From JACDBD01 sp050743385 (GTDB lineage: Bacteria > Actinomycetota > Acidimicrobiia > IMCC26256 > JACDBD01): a DNA stretch of 16,402 bases. A program made the position numbers and the translations under genes. Every line of letters starts with the position of its first letter. Within the stretch, counting starts at the first letter, position 1. Under the pieces are notes generated by a model. The model saw nothing but the letters and a program-made list of their open reading frames with translations, searched no databases and was not told where the DNA came from. Shown here piece by piece: positions 1 through 6,570 of this stretch. The stretch is taken from contig JBOGFJ010000096.1 in NCBI GenBank assembly GCA_050743385.1, positions 1 to 16,402 of the forward strand. The letters are read 5' to 3'.

Positions 1-1
1 T

Positions 2-95
2 GGCGACGGCGACGACGGCGACGGCGGGAACGGCGGTCGACCCCGGCGACGGCGGGCCGGCGCCGCGAAGCGCGGTGACGGCGACGGCAAGCTCG
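2..95 (+). repeat. GGCGAC-type short tandem repeats inside gltB
   Basis: Imperfect GGCGAC/GGCGGG hexamer repeats run through the first ~60 bases and recur near 80-95. In the gltB frame they give Gly-Asp runs followed by an Arg-rich patch. They look like a low-complexity linker produced by slippage-prone repeats, lying where other GltB proteins have ordinary sequence between the central and FMN domains. The left limit is the window edge. Confidence 0.6.
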
Positions 96-2260
96 ACGCG
101 CTCGAACCGGCGCCGCCGGAGGAGCAGGGCAAGGTCCACCTCCTCGGCGTCGGAGGCGACGACGGGAACGGCGACGAGCCGAACCCTCTGCCCGATCCAG
201 TCGAGCTGCGGGCCGCGCACCTGCTCCAGCGGGCGGTCGGCGAGGGCCGGGTCGATCTCTACGAGTCATTCCGCAAGCTGGTGGAGTCGCGTCCGCTGAC
301 CGAGCTGCGCGACCTCCTCGACATCGTCCCGCACGGCGACCCGATCCCGATCGACGAGGTCGAGCCGGCGGAGGCGATCACGCCGCGCTTCTCGACCGGC
401 GCCATGTCGCACGGAGCCCTCTCGAAAGAGGCGCACGAGACGCTCGCGATCGCCATGAACATGATCGGCGGGCGCAGCAACTGCGGGGAAGGTGGTGAGG
501 ACCCCTACCGGTTCCGCACGCGGGGTCTTGCGCGCGATCGCAACTCGCGCATCAAGCAGATCGCATCCGGCAGGTTCGGCGTGACGCCGGAGTACTGCGC
601 GTTCGCCGACGAGCTCAACATCAAGATGGCCCAGGGCTCGAAGCCCGGTGAGGGCGGTCAGCTCCCCGGTCACAAGGTGAGCGCGGAGATCGCGCGGCTG
701 CGTCACACGCAGCCCGGTGTCGGCCTGATCTCGCCGCCGCCGCACCACGACATCTACTCGATCGAAGACCTCGCCCAGCTCATCTTCGACCTGAAGCAGG
801 TCAATCCGCAGGTCGAGGTGTCGGTGAAGCTGGTGGCCGAAGAGAACGTCGGCACGATCGCGGCAGGGGTCGTGAAGGCGCTCGCCGAGGTCGTCCAGAT
901 CTCGGGGAACAACGGCGGCACCGGCGCGTCGCCGTTGTCGTCGATCAAGCATGCGGGCATGCCCTGGGAGCTCGGCATCGCCGACGCCCAGCAGGCCCTG
1001 GTCGAGAACGGCCTGCGCGATCGGGTGCGGGTTCGCGTCGACGGCGGCTTCCGTACCGGCCGTGACGTGCTCGTCGCCGCGCTCCTCGGCGCCGACGAGT
1101 ACTCGTTCGGCACCGCCGCGATGATGGCGGAGGGCTGCATCATGGTGCGCGCCTGTCACCGCGACACCTGTCCGACCGGCGTGGCCACCCAGCGGCCCAA
1201 CCTGCGGGCGAAGTTCAGCGGCACGCCCGAGGGCGTGGCGCAGTATCTCCTGTTCGTGGCGGAGGAGGTCCGCCAGGTGCTGGCGTCCCTCGGGCTGCGC
1301 TCGCTCGACGACGCAATCGGGCGGGTCGAGCTCCTGAGCCAGCGCGCCACCGGCGACGCCCGCGCCGACGCCATCGACCTCGCCCCGCTGCTCGTTGCGC
1401 CGGCCGACTCCGATGCCGCCCGTCACTTCGTCGACCACCTCCCGATCCAGCGGCCACGGTCGGCGCTCGACGAGCGCCTCCTCGCCGACGGGTTCTCGGC
1501 CCTCTGGGAGGGAGCCCACGTCGACCTCGAGTACCAGATCACCAACGCCGACCGCACGGTGGGCGCGTCGCTCGGAGGCGCGGTCGGGCTCGAGTGGGGG
1601 AACGCGCTGCCGCCGGGCACGGTCGCGGCACGCTTCACCGGGTCCGCGGGCCAGAGCTTCGGCGCGTTCCTCGCCGACGGCGTGTCGCTCGAGCTGATCG
1701 GTGAGGCCAACGACTATTTGGGGAAGGGCCAGGGCGGCGGACGCATCGTGGTGCGCCCACCTGTCGACGACGCCGGCGACGCGGTGCTGGCGGGCAACAC
1801 GGTTCTCTACGGCGCCACCGCCGGCCAGGTGTTCGTCTCCGGTCGGGTGGGCGAGCGGTTCGCGGTGCGCAACAGCGGCGCCACCGCCGTCGTCGAGGGC
1901 GCCGGCGACCACGCGTGCGAGTACATGACCGGCGGCACCTGCGTGATCCTCGGCCAGTTCGGCTACAACCTCGGCGCCGGGATGACCGGCGGCCAGGCGT
2001 TCGTGTACGACCCCGACGGGCTGCTGGCCTCGCGACTCAACTCGCAGCTGGTGGAGGCGTCGAAGGTTGGTGACGAAGCCCACGTTGCCGAATTGCTCTT
2101 CCTCCTCGAGCGCCACCGTGAGCTCACCGGGTCGCACCGGGCGGGCGGGATGCTCGCCGACTGGGACGCGGCCCTCCGTTGCTTCTGGCGGGTGGCGCCC
2201 GTCGACGAGGTGGCGCGGATCGAGCGGGCCAACGAGGGGATGCTCGGCGCCCCGCGGTAG
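2..2260 (+). CDS. gltB: Glutamate synthase large subunit, C-terminal part (5' end outside window)
   Basis: The reading frame is open from base 2 to the TAG at 2258-2260 (752 codons), so the gene starts upstream of the window. The product makes glutamate from 2-oxoglutarate and glutamine-derived ammonia in the cytoplasm. What remains is the FMN-binding synthase domain (about bases 260-1400) and the C-terminal GXGXG beta-helix domain (about 1500-2130). Recognisable motifs are RFSTGAMSHGALSKEAHETL, KMAQGSKPGEGGQLPGHKV and GVGLISPPPHHDIYSIEDL. Cysteines at codons 1136, 1154 and 1169 have the Cx5Cx4C spacing of the family's 3Fe-4S ligands. The N-terminal glutaminase domain is not in view. Bases 2-200 encode an unusual Gly/Asp/Arg-rich linker just before the synthase domain. 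The gltD partner is not downstream; the next gene is convergent. Identity is certain; the state of the missing N-terminus is unknown. Confidence 0.96.
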   Translation, partial: GDGDDGDGGNGGRPRRRRAGAAKRGDGDGKLDALEPAPPEEQGKVHLLGVGGDDGNGDEPNPLPDPVELRAAHLLQRAVGEGRVDLYESFRKLVESRPLTELRDLLDIVPHGDPIPIDEVEPAEAITPRFSTGAMSHGALSKEAHETLAIAMNMIGGRSNCGEGGEDPYRFRTRGLARDRNSRIKQIASGRFGVTPEYCAFADELNIKMAQGSKPGEGGQLPGHKVSAEIARLRHTQPGVGLISPPPHHDIYSIEDLAQLIFDLKQVNPQVEVSVKLVAEENVGTIAAGVVKALAEVVQISGNNGGTGASPLSSIKHAGMPWELGIADAQQALVENGLRDRVRVRVDGGFRTGRDVLVAALLGADEYSFGTAAMMAEGCIMVRACHRDTCPTGVATQRPNLRAKFSGTPEGVAQYLLFVAEEVRQVLASLGLRSLDDAIGRVELLSQRATGDARADAIDLAPLLVAPADSDAARHFVDHLPIQRPRSALDERLLADGFSALWEGAHVDLEYQITNADRTVGASLGGAVGLEWGNALPPGTVAARFTGSAGQSFGAFLADGVSLELIGEANDYLGKGQGGGRIVVRPPVDDAGDAVLAGNTVLYGATAGQVFVSGRVGERFAVRNSGATAVVEGAGDHACEYMTGGTCVILGQFGYNLGAGMTGGQAFVYDPDGLLASRLNSQLVEASKVGDEAHVAELLFLLERHRELTGSHRAGGMLADWDAALRCFWRVAPVDEVARIERANEGMLGAPR

Positions 2261-2279
2261 CGAGACCAACAGCTGATGG

Positions 2280-2837
2280 TCAGCCGCCGATCAGGAGGGT
2301 GGGGCGGGACTCGTAATCGAAGAGCCGGGCGGTGAGCGAGTAGCGGGCCTCTTCGCGGGTGTCCTGGTAGGCATCGGCGGCATCGTTGTACGCGCTGACT
2401 GCGGGTGCCGGGGGAGCGATGATGCGGAACGCGTCCACGGCGGCGGTGAGTGTCTCCACGCCGCTGAGACGGGGCGAGCTCCCCACGGTCTGGGTGACAC
2501 GCCCGAACAACCCCTCGAGGGAGTTGGCGGCGGTGACCTCTGCTTCGGTGTCGACGGCGTCGCTCGACGCGCCCTGGAGCCGGTTCCACCGGTCGAGGCC
2601 GCGGGCGAGGTCGCGGGTGACGTCCCGGTCGCCCGCGCCCGCGTCGCGCAACTGGGTCAGCACGGCGTCGAGGCTCGCGTAGCGCTCCGCGAGGGGACCG
2701 CGCAGCGGCAGCCAGAGCTCGTCGGCCTGGTCGCGGTCGTCGGTGAGGCGCCCCCGGCTCGTGACGACGAGCGCGACCCCGGCGATCACCACCAGCACGA
2801 CGACGACGAGCGCGATGCGTCGAACGCGACGAGCCAT
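2280..2837 (-). CDS. LemA-like single-pass membrane protein
   Basis: This 185-residue protein starts with a short basic tail and one strong hydrophobic segment (about residues 7-27), followed by a helical, Ala/Leu-rich extracytoplasmic region. The pattern of an N-terminal anchor, a long helical bundle, a YNDAADAY stretch and a final YSLTARLFDYESRPTL stretch resembles the end of LemA proteins (YN...YN, then a P/A-rich FGF-x-P-YF motif), but it is diverged. The molecular role of LemA proteins is not well defined. It converges with gltB (19 bases between stops) and diverges from the nuclease gene (59 bases between starts). A TAGGGT -10-like box ends 9 bases before the ATG with no clear Shine-Dalgarno, which supports this start. 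Family assignment is by eye and moderate; a generic anchored coiled-coil protein is the alternative. Confidence 0.65.
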   Translation of the reverse strand: MARRVRRIALVVVVLVVIAGVALVVTSRGRLTDDRDQADELWLPLRGPLAERYASLDAVLTQLRDAGAGDRDVTRDLARGLDRWNRLQGASSDAVDTEAEVTAANSLEGLFGRVTQTVGSSPRLSGVETLTAAVDAFRIIAPPAPAVSAYNDAADAYQDTREEARYSLTARLFDYESRPTLLIGG

Positions 2838-2846
2838 GGTTTCGTC

Positions 2847-2852
2847 ACCCTA
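2847..2852 (-). promoter_or_regulatory. -10 box of LemA-like gene, probably leaderless
   Basis: On the minus strand TAGGGT (TANNNT type) is followed by 9 bases and then the ATG at 2837. No Shine-Dalgarno is visible between them, so transcription would begin at or very near the start codon. No good -35 hexamer is seen. Confidence 0.45.
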
Positions 2853-2861
2853 CCGACCCCC

Positions 2862-2891
2862 TTGTCGCAGGGGGCTGACCGTCGCTACGGT
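2862..2891 (+). promoter_or_regulatory. Promoter of nuclease gene, probably leaderless
   Basis: TTGTCG (2862-2867), an 18-base spacer and TACGGT (2886-2891) form a fair sigma-70-type promoter. Only 5 bases separate the -10 box from the ATG at 2897, which predicts a leaderless transcript. The -35 box lies in the loop of a short inverted repeat (CCCCC 2857-2861, GGGGG 2870-2874), which could be an operator or chance. Confidence 0.5.
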
Positions 2892-2896
2892 GCGCC

Positions 2897-3382
2897 ATGG
2901 CCCGTCCCCGGGCCGTGGTCGTGGCGATCCTCGCCGCCGCCTCGCTCGGGGGGTGGTGGCTGGGGGCACAACGGCGCACGGCCACCGCCACTTACACGGT
3001 CGTCGCCGTCGTCGACGGCGACACCATCGAGGTCGCCCGCGACGGCGAACGCGACACCGTGCGCATGCTCGGCGTCGATACCCCGGAGACCCGGCATCCC
3101 ACCGAGCCGGTCGAGTGCTTCGGCCCCGAAGCCGCGGTCTACACCGCCCGGCGCCTCACCGGACGCACGGTGCGCCTCGAGGGCGACGTCGAGGCGCGCG
3201 ACCGCTACGACCGGCGCCTCGCGTACGTGATCGTCGATGGCGAACGGTTCAACGACGAGCTCCTGCGCCTCGGCTACGCCGAGCTGCTGGTGATCGAGCC
3301 CAACCACGCCCACGCCCGGACGATGCTGCGCGCCGAGCTGGAGGCGAAGCGCGCCGGTCTCGGGCTGTGGAGCGCGTGCTGA
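2897..3382 (+). CDS. Thermonuclease (SNase/TNase) family nuclease, secreted or anchored
   Basis: This 161-residue protein has an N-terminal basic-hydrophobic segment (residues 3-24) that can serve as a signal peptide or membrane anchor, followed by a complete SNase fold. The Ca2+ and catalytic residues of staphylococcal nuclease are all present: D42 (in VDGDTIEV), R56, D61 and T62, E64 (in VDTPET) and R106 (in DRYDRRLAY). It should be a Ca2+-dependent endonuclease acting on DNA and RNA outside the cytoplasmic membrane. The C-terminal helix ends with GLGLWSAC, as in the family. The ATG at 2897 is supported by a -10 box 5 bases upstream. The TGA at 3380-3382 directly abuts the stop of the convergent gene. 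Nothing appears truncated. Family and active site are confident; substrate and exact localisation are inferred. Confidence 0.93.
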   Translation: MARPRAVVVAILAAASLGGWWLGAQRRTATATYTVVAVVDGDTIEVARDGERDTVRMLGVDTPETRHPTEPVECFGPEAAVYTARRLTGRTVRLEGDVEARDRYDRRLAYVIVDGERFNDELLRLGYAELLVIEPNHAHARTMLRAELEAKRAGLGLWSAC

Positions 3383-3706
3383 CTACGGGCGATCGGTGAG
3401 ACGGGTGCGCATCTTGTCGATGGCACGGCCCAGCACCTCGCGGGCCTCGGCGTGGGTGTAGCCGAGGCCGTGGCTCAGCTCCTTCATCGACTCGGGTGGG
3501 CCGTGCAGACCGAAGCGGCGGGCGAGCGCCTCGTACTCGACGGGACTGAGGGCGTCGAAGGCATGAGGATCGGCGCGCAACTCGAGCGCATCGAGATCGA
3601 TCTCGTCGTCGTCGAGGGGCTCGACGCCGCCCCGCATCATGGTGGCACCGTCGGGGTACGGCCACCCGTCGTCGGTGGGGAACAGCGGGAACGTGGAACG
3701 GGCCAT
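3383..3706 (-). CDS. Small stand-alone sigma-70 region 4-like DNA-binding protein
   Basis: This 107-residue protein has a Pro/Asp-rich acidic N-terminal half (DDDEIDLD around residues 32-39). Its C-terminal half (about 49-104) reads like sigma-70 region 4: a LSPVEYEALARRFGLHG stretch matching the L-x-x-x-E-x-x-x-L-x-x-R-[FY]-GL-x-G pattern, then a helix-turn-helix (KELSHGLGYTHAEAREVLGR) and a basic end (KMRTRL). No region 2 is present, so it cannot be a normal sigma factor; it may bind DNA, RNA polymerase or a partner. The ATG at 3706 is chosen because AAGGA lies 8 bases upstream, a promoter lies upstream of that, and homologous-looking sequence begins only after this point, although the frame stays open further upstream. 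It follows the helicase gene on the same strand with a 71-base gap. Function unknown. Confidence 0.75.
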   Translation of the reverse strand: MARSTFPLFPTDDGWPYPDGATMMRGGVEPLDDDEIDLDALELRADPHAFDALSPVEYEALARRFGLHGPPESMKELSHGLGYTHAEAREVLGRAIDKMRTRLTDRP

Positions 3707-3714
3707 GGGCACTG

Positions 3715-3719
3715 TCCTT
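3715..3719 (-). promoter_or_regulatory. Shine-Dalgarno of the region 4-like gene
   Basis: AAGGA on the minus strand, 8 bases before the ATG at 3706. It fixes this start against the much longer open frame. Confidence 0.6.
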
Positions 3720-3737
3720 GTCGGGCCGTCTCTCGGC

Positions 3738-3766
3738 ATCGTGCCTCTCGCCGCTGCCGCCGTCAA
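3738..3766 (-). promoter_or_regulatory. Promoter of the region 4-like gene
   Basis: On the minus strand TTGACG (3766-3761), a 17-base spacer and CACGAT (3743-3738) resemble a sigma-70 promoter with a strong -35 box and a weak -10 box. It lies between the helicase stop and the small gene, so the small gene can be transcribed on its own with a leader of about 25 bases. Confidence 0.45.
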
Positions 3767-3777
3767 CGGCCGGTCGG

Positions 3778-5826
3778 TCAGCCCTCGGCCGTGTGCTTCC
3801 CCACGAGCTCGAGCAGGGCGTCGCCGTAGCGCTCGACCTTCACCTTGCCGATCCCCGGCAGTGCCAGCAGCGCCCGGCGGGTGCGGGGCTGAGCGCCCGC
3901 CACCGCCGCCAGGGTGCGGTCGTGGAAGATCACGTACGCGGGCACGTCCGACGCCCGGGCGAGGTTCCGGCGCCATTCGACGAGGGTGGCGAGCAGGTTG
4001 GGGTCGGGGACGGGCAGCGCCGGCCCACTCTTCGGTGGCTGCTTCGACGCCGCGTCGCGAGCCTGTGCCCGGGCGCGGGCGATGTGCTCGGGGCCGTGCG
4101 GGCTCTTGCCGGCGGTGGGCGACGCATCCGCGAATGCGTCCTCCACCACGGTGAGCCACGGGCTCGGCTTGCGGTCAACGGTGCGGAGGCCGATCGTGCG
4201 GCGCTCGGCCCAGCTCAGGTGGAGGGCGCGCTCGGCGCGCGTGAGCGCCACGTAGAGCAGTCGACGCTCCTCCTCGCGTTGGGCGCGGGTGTCGGCGTGG
4301 GAGATCGGCACCAGCCCGCGCTCGAGACCGGTGACGAACACGGTGTCGAACTCGAGACCCTTCGCCCGGTGGAACGTGAGCAGCTCCACCGCGTCGCGAC
4401 CACCGTCGAGGTCGTCGCTTCCCTGGAGCGCCACCTCGAGGTAGGCGCGAAAGCCGTCGAGTGAACCCGAGCCGCCGTCGGCTGCGAGGTACTCGTGTCC
4501 GAGCCGCGCCAGCGTCTCCTCGTGCTCGCGCCGTTCCTCCGCCTGCTCGGCCTCGGCCTCGGCACCCAGATCGCCCAGGATGCTCGCGAAGGGACGGCCG
4601 GGTGCGACCCGAGCCGACTCCGCCATGGCGTCGAGCGTGGCGCGCACTTCGGGTCGTTGGAGGAAGCGGGTAGCGCCACGAACCCGCAAGGGGATCCCGT
4701 CGCGCCCCAATGCTTCTTCGAAACGGGCCGACTGCGCGTTGGTGCGGTAGAGCACCGCCATCGACGACCAGCGCCGGCCCGGGCCGTGCGCCCGCCGCAG
4801 CTCGCGGACGATGCCGGTGGCCTCGGCCTCGTCGTCGGCGTAGGCGACGATCGCCGGGAGCGGCCCGTCGGAGCGAGGCGTGCGCGTCGGGGGCCGTCGG
4901 CTCCCACCGTCGGCAAGGACGGCGCCGGCGGCCGCGATCACCTGGGGAGTCGACCGGTAGTTGCTCCCGAGGCGAACCACCGTTGCGCCCGGGAAGTGAC
5001 GGCTGTACTCGGTCAGATAGGTGGGATCGGCGCCGGCGAAGGAGTAGATTGCCTGGTCGGGGTCGCCGACGACACAGAGCTCGGGCCGGTCGCCGAGCCA
5101 CGCTCGCAACAGCCGCAGCTGCGCAGGGTTGACGTCTTGGAACTCGTCGACGAAGAGATGGCGGAAGCGCCACCGCTGGGTCGCCTGGAACTCGGCGTCG
5201 GTCTCGAGCGCGTCGCCGCACCACCAGATCAGGTCGTCGAAGTCGACGACACCGCGCCGGCGACGCTCCTTCTCGTAGCGCTCGTAGAGGGCGGCGATCT
5301 CGAACGAGGGCCGGGGCGGCTCTCGACGAGCGCCCGCGATCGCGGCCTCGTAGTCGTCGGGGCGCACGAGGCGGGCCTTCGCCCACTCGATCTCGCTCGC
5401 GACGTCGGCCGCGGCGAGCGCCGCTCGGGCGCCGCGGCCGGGCATCCAGGGGGCCAGGATGCGCGCCTTGCGTGCGAGCACGGCCGGCATCGGCCGGTCG
5501 CGTTCGAGGTTGCGCCGGCGCAGCTGCGTCAGCGCGATGGAGTGGAACGTGCCCGCGGTGACCCGGCTGCGCACGCCCAGCCGGCCGAGCCGTGCCACCA
5601 GCTCGCCGGCGGCCTTACGGGTGAACGTGACCGCGAGGACGTGCCCGGGATCGATCTTCGCCCGGCGGGACCGCCAGGCGATCCGGCGCGTGAGGACGCG
5701 CGTCTTGCCCGACCCGGCGCCGGCGAGGATGGCGAGTGGCGCGGCGTCGACCGTGACGGCCTCGCGCTGGGTGGCGTCGAGGCCGTCGAGCAGGGCGTCG
5801 GTGGGGCGCGTGTCGAGAGCGGGCAT
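3778..5826 (-). CDS. uvrD2: UvrD2-like superfamily 1 DNA helicase with C-terminal HRDC domain
   Basis: This 682-residue protein carries the full set of SF1A motifs: Q motif (DATQREAV, ~17-24), Walker A (AGAGSGKT, 35-42), Walker B DEFQD (D227-E228), GDPDQAIYSFAGAD, a Y-R-S-T motif IV (LGSNYRST), TFHRAKGLEFDTVF and YVALTRAERALHLSW. Residues ~611-680 form an HRDC domain (VPAYVIFHDRTLAA, then LPGIGKVKVERYG), the arrangement of actinobacterial UvrD2. UvrD2 of Mycobacterium has a further tetracysteine module after HRDC; here the protein ends at HRDC. It should be an ATP-driven 3'-5' DNA translocase or helicase in DNA repair. The ATG at 5826 was chosen over the in-frame start at 5916 because the family begins here and a -10 box lies 9 bases upstream. 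The same promoter carries a partial DNA-damage motif. The next gene downstream has its own promoter. Confidence 0.92.
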   Translation of the reverse strand: MPALDTRPTDALLDGLDATQREAVTVDAAPLAILAGAGSGKTRVLTRRIAWRSRRAKIDPGHVLAVTFTRKAAGELVARLGRLGVRSRVTAGTFHSIALTQLRRRNLERDRPMPAVLARKARILAPWMPGRGARAALAAADVASEIEWAKARLVRPDDYEAAIAGARREPPRPSFEIAALYERYEKERRRRGVVDFDDLIWWCGDALETDAEFQATQRWRFRHLFVDEFQDVNPAQLRLLRAWLGDRPELCVVGDPDQAIYSFAGADPTYLTEYSRHFPGATVVRLGSNYRSTPQVIAAAGAVLADGGSRRPPTRTPRSDGPLPAIVAYADDEAEATGIVRELRRAHGPGRRWSSMAVLYRTNAQSARFEEALGRDGIPLRVRGATRFLQRPEVRATLDAMAESARVAPGRPFASILGDLGAEAEAEQAEERREHEETLARLGHEYLAADGGSGSLDGFRAYLEVALQGSDDLDGGRDAVELLTFHRAKGLEFDTVFVTGLERGLVPISHADTRAQREEERRLLYVALTRAERALHLSWAERRTIGLRTVDRKPSPWLTVVEDAFADASPTAGKSPHGPEHIARARAQARDAASKQPPKSGPALPVPDPNLLATLVEWRRNLARASDVPAYVIFHDRTLAAVAGAQPRTRRALLALPGIGKVKVERYGDALLELVGKHTAEG

Positions 5827-5835
5827 CGCGTCGAC

Positions 5836-5857
5836 ACCGTACCGGTCACATATGACA
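5836..5857 (-). promoter_or_regulatory. uvrD2 promoter with partial RecA-NDp (PafBC-type) motif
   Basis: On the minus strand TGTCA (5857-5853) is followed by 11 bases and TACGGT (5841-5836). The mycobacterial DNA-damage promoter motif is TGTCRGTG-N8-TANNNT, i.e. TGTCR-N11-TANNNT. Spacing is exact and 5 of 8 bases of the upstream element match (TGTCATAT). The -10 box ends 9 bases before the ATG at 5826, so the transcript is probably leaderless or nearly so. Confidence 0.45.
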
Positions 5858-5974
5858 GCTACGACGGAGGGCTCGGTACGCAGCGACCGTCTCTCCGACA
5901 TGACATCGAGCGTCATGGACGGCGCAGGGTTCGCCGACTCCAGCTACGACCACACTCGTACCGGGCGCGAGAAC

Positions 5975-6020
5975 GCCCCGAGTAGTCTTCACGGCGTCGC
6001 CGCTCCGATCTCCTCGGGGC
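5975..6020. repeat. Inverted repeat with nested hairpin
   Basis: GCCCCGAG (5975-5982) and CTCGGGGC (6013-6020) are perfect 8-base inverted arms around a 30-base loop. The loop itself contains CGGCGTCGCCG (5992-6002), which can pair internally. Neither side has a T-run, so a standard terminator is unlikely. It could be a structured RNA element or an operator; it may also be chance in GC-rich DNA. Confidence 0.4.
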
Positions 6021-6156
6021 TGTTCCCGACCGGATGACGCGAGACTCGTGTTCCGGAGTACCCCGGATGGGGCCCTTCCGGTACCGCGTCCGCGTCACCG
6101 GCAACAAGCACGATACGACCGGCGACGCGCGGCGTCAAGAGGTCACGTCGCGGCGA

Positions 6157-6162
6157 TAGCGT
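6157..6162 (+). promoter_or_regulatory. -10 box of zincin gene, probably leaderless
   Basis: TAGCGT lies 8 bases before the ATG at 6171. A weak GTCAAG -35 (6134-6139) sits 17 bases upstream. No clear Shine-Dalgarno is present. Confidence 0.45.
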
Positions 6163-6170
6163 CCCAGGTC

Positions 6171-6545
6171 ATGGGCGGTGTGCGTGTGTCGCGACGGCGA
6201 TTCGAGGAGCTCGTCGCCGACGCGCTCGACTCGATCCCGCCCGAGCTGGCGGAGCAGATGGAGAACGTCGCGGTGCTCGTCGAGGACTGGCCTACGCCCG
6301 AGCAGCTCGCGGGGCGCCGGGGGACGCTGCTCGGCCTCTACGAGGGCATCGCCCTCACCGACCGGTCGCCGCTCAGCTACGCCGGCGTGCTGCCCGACCG
6401 CATCACCCTCTTTCGCGGACCGCTCTGCGCGCTGGCAGGCGACGAGGACGATCTTGCTCGCCAGGTTCGGGTCACGGTCGTGCACGAGGTCGCCCACCAC
6501 TTCGGGATCGACGATGACGAGCTCGAGGCACTGGGGTGGGTGTGA
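6171..6545 (+). CDS. Minimal zincin-type metallopeptidase family protein
   Basis: This 124-residue protein ends with HEVAHHFGIDDDELEALGW, the zinc-binding HExxH helix (H105, E106, H109) and following Asp-rich turn of the small zincin-like metallopeptidase family (Pfam Zincin_1, formerly DUF1025; family name from memory). The N-terminal half (FEELVADALDSIPPELAEQM, then NVAVLVEDWP) is typical of the family, and the length is normal for it. There is no signal peptide, so it is probably cytoplasmic. The physiological substrate of this family is not known to me. The ATG at 6171 is supported by a -10 box 8 bases upstream; the frame is open further upstream from 6048, but that extension looks random. 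The next gene starts 25 bases after the stop and has its own -10 box. Confidence 0.88.
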   Translation: MGGVRVSRRRFEELVADALDSIPPELAEQMENVAVLVEDWPTPEQLAGRRGTLLGLYEGIALTDRSPLSYAGVLPDRITLFRGPLCALAGDEDDLARQVRVTVVHEVAHHFGIDDDELEALGWV

Positions 6546-6556
6546 GGCGGCCCACG

Positions 6557-6562
6557 TAAGCT
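6557..6562 (+). promoter_or_regulatory. -10 box of sugar-lactone oxidase gene, probably leaderless
   Basis: TAAGCT lies 8 bases before the ATG at 6571, within the 25-base gap after the zincin stop. No Shine-Dalgarno is visible, so this gene can be started independently of its upstream neighbour. Confidence 0.45.
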
Positions 6563-6570
6563 CCCGACGA

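Larger units (their letters stand above)
5827..6170. other. Intergenic region without a convincing gene (344 bases)
   Basis: This gap between divergent uvrD2 and the zincin gene is the longest non-coding stretch. Open frames across it have biased, Arg/Ser-rich translations and no family pattern. It holds the uvrD2 promoter at its left end, the zincin promoter at its right end, an inverted repeat at 5975-6020, and a near-direct repeat, TTCCGGAGTACC (6051-6062) and TTCCGGTACC (6076-6085). No tRNA or known RNA family was recognised. Confidence 0.6.

Noticed and set aside
266..2269. 667-residue minus-strand open frame opposite gltB
   Set aside because: It lies entirely antisense to a clearly conserved gene, has Arg/Val/Gly-rich sequence without family motifs, and is expected from strong third-position GC bias.
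2272..2284. GCTGA-TGG-TCAGC hairpin between gltB and the LemA-like gene as a terminator
   Set aside because: Only 5 pairs, no T-run, and it overlaps the LemA-like stop codon; too weak to claim.
3707..4159. Longer 258-residue version of the region 4-like gene
   Set aside because: The upstream part overlaps the helicase gene in another frame and has biased composition; a ribosome binding site supports 3706.
5827..5916. Longer uvrD2 start at 5916
   Set aside because: The extra 30 residues do not look like the family N-terminus, and the extension would contain the promoter and -10 box.
6048..6170. Longer zincin start at 6048
   Set aside because: The 41 added residues are Arg-rich and unlike the family; the -10 box at 6157-6162 fits the ATG at 6171.
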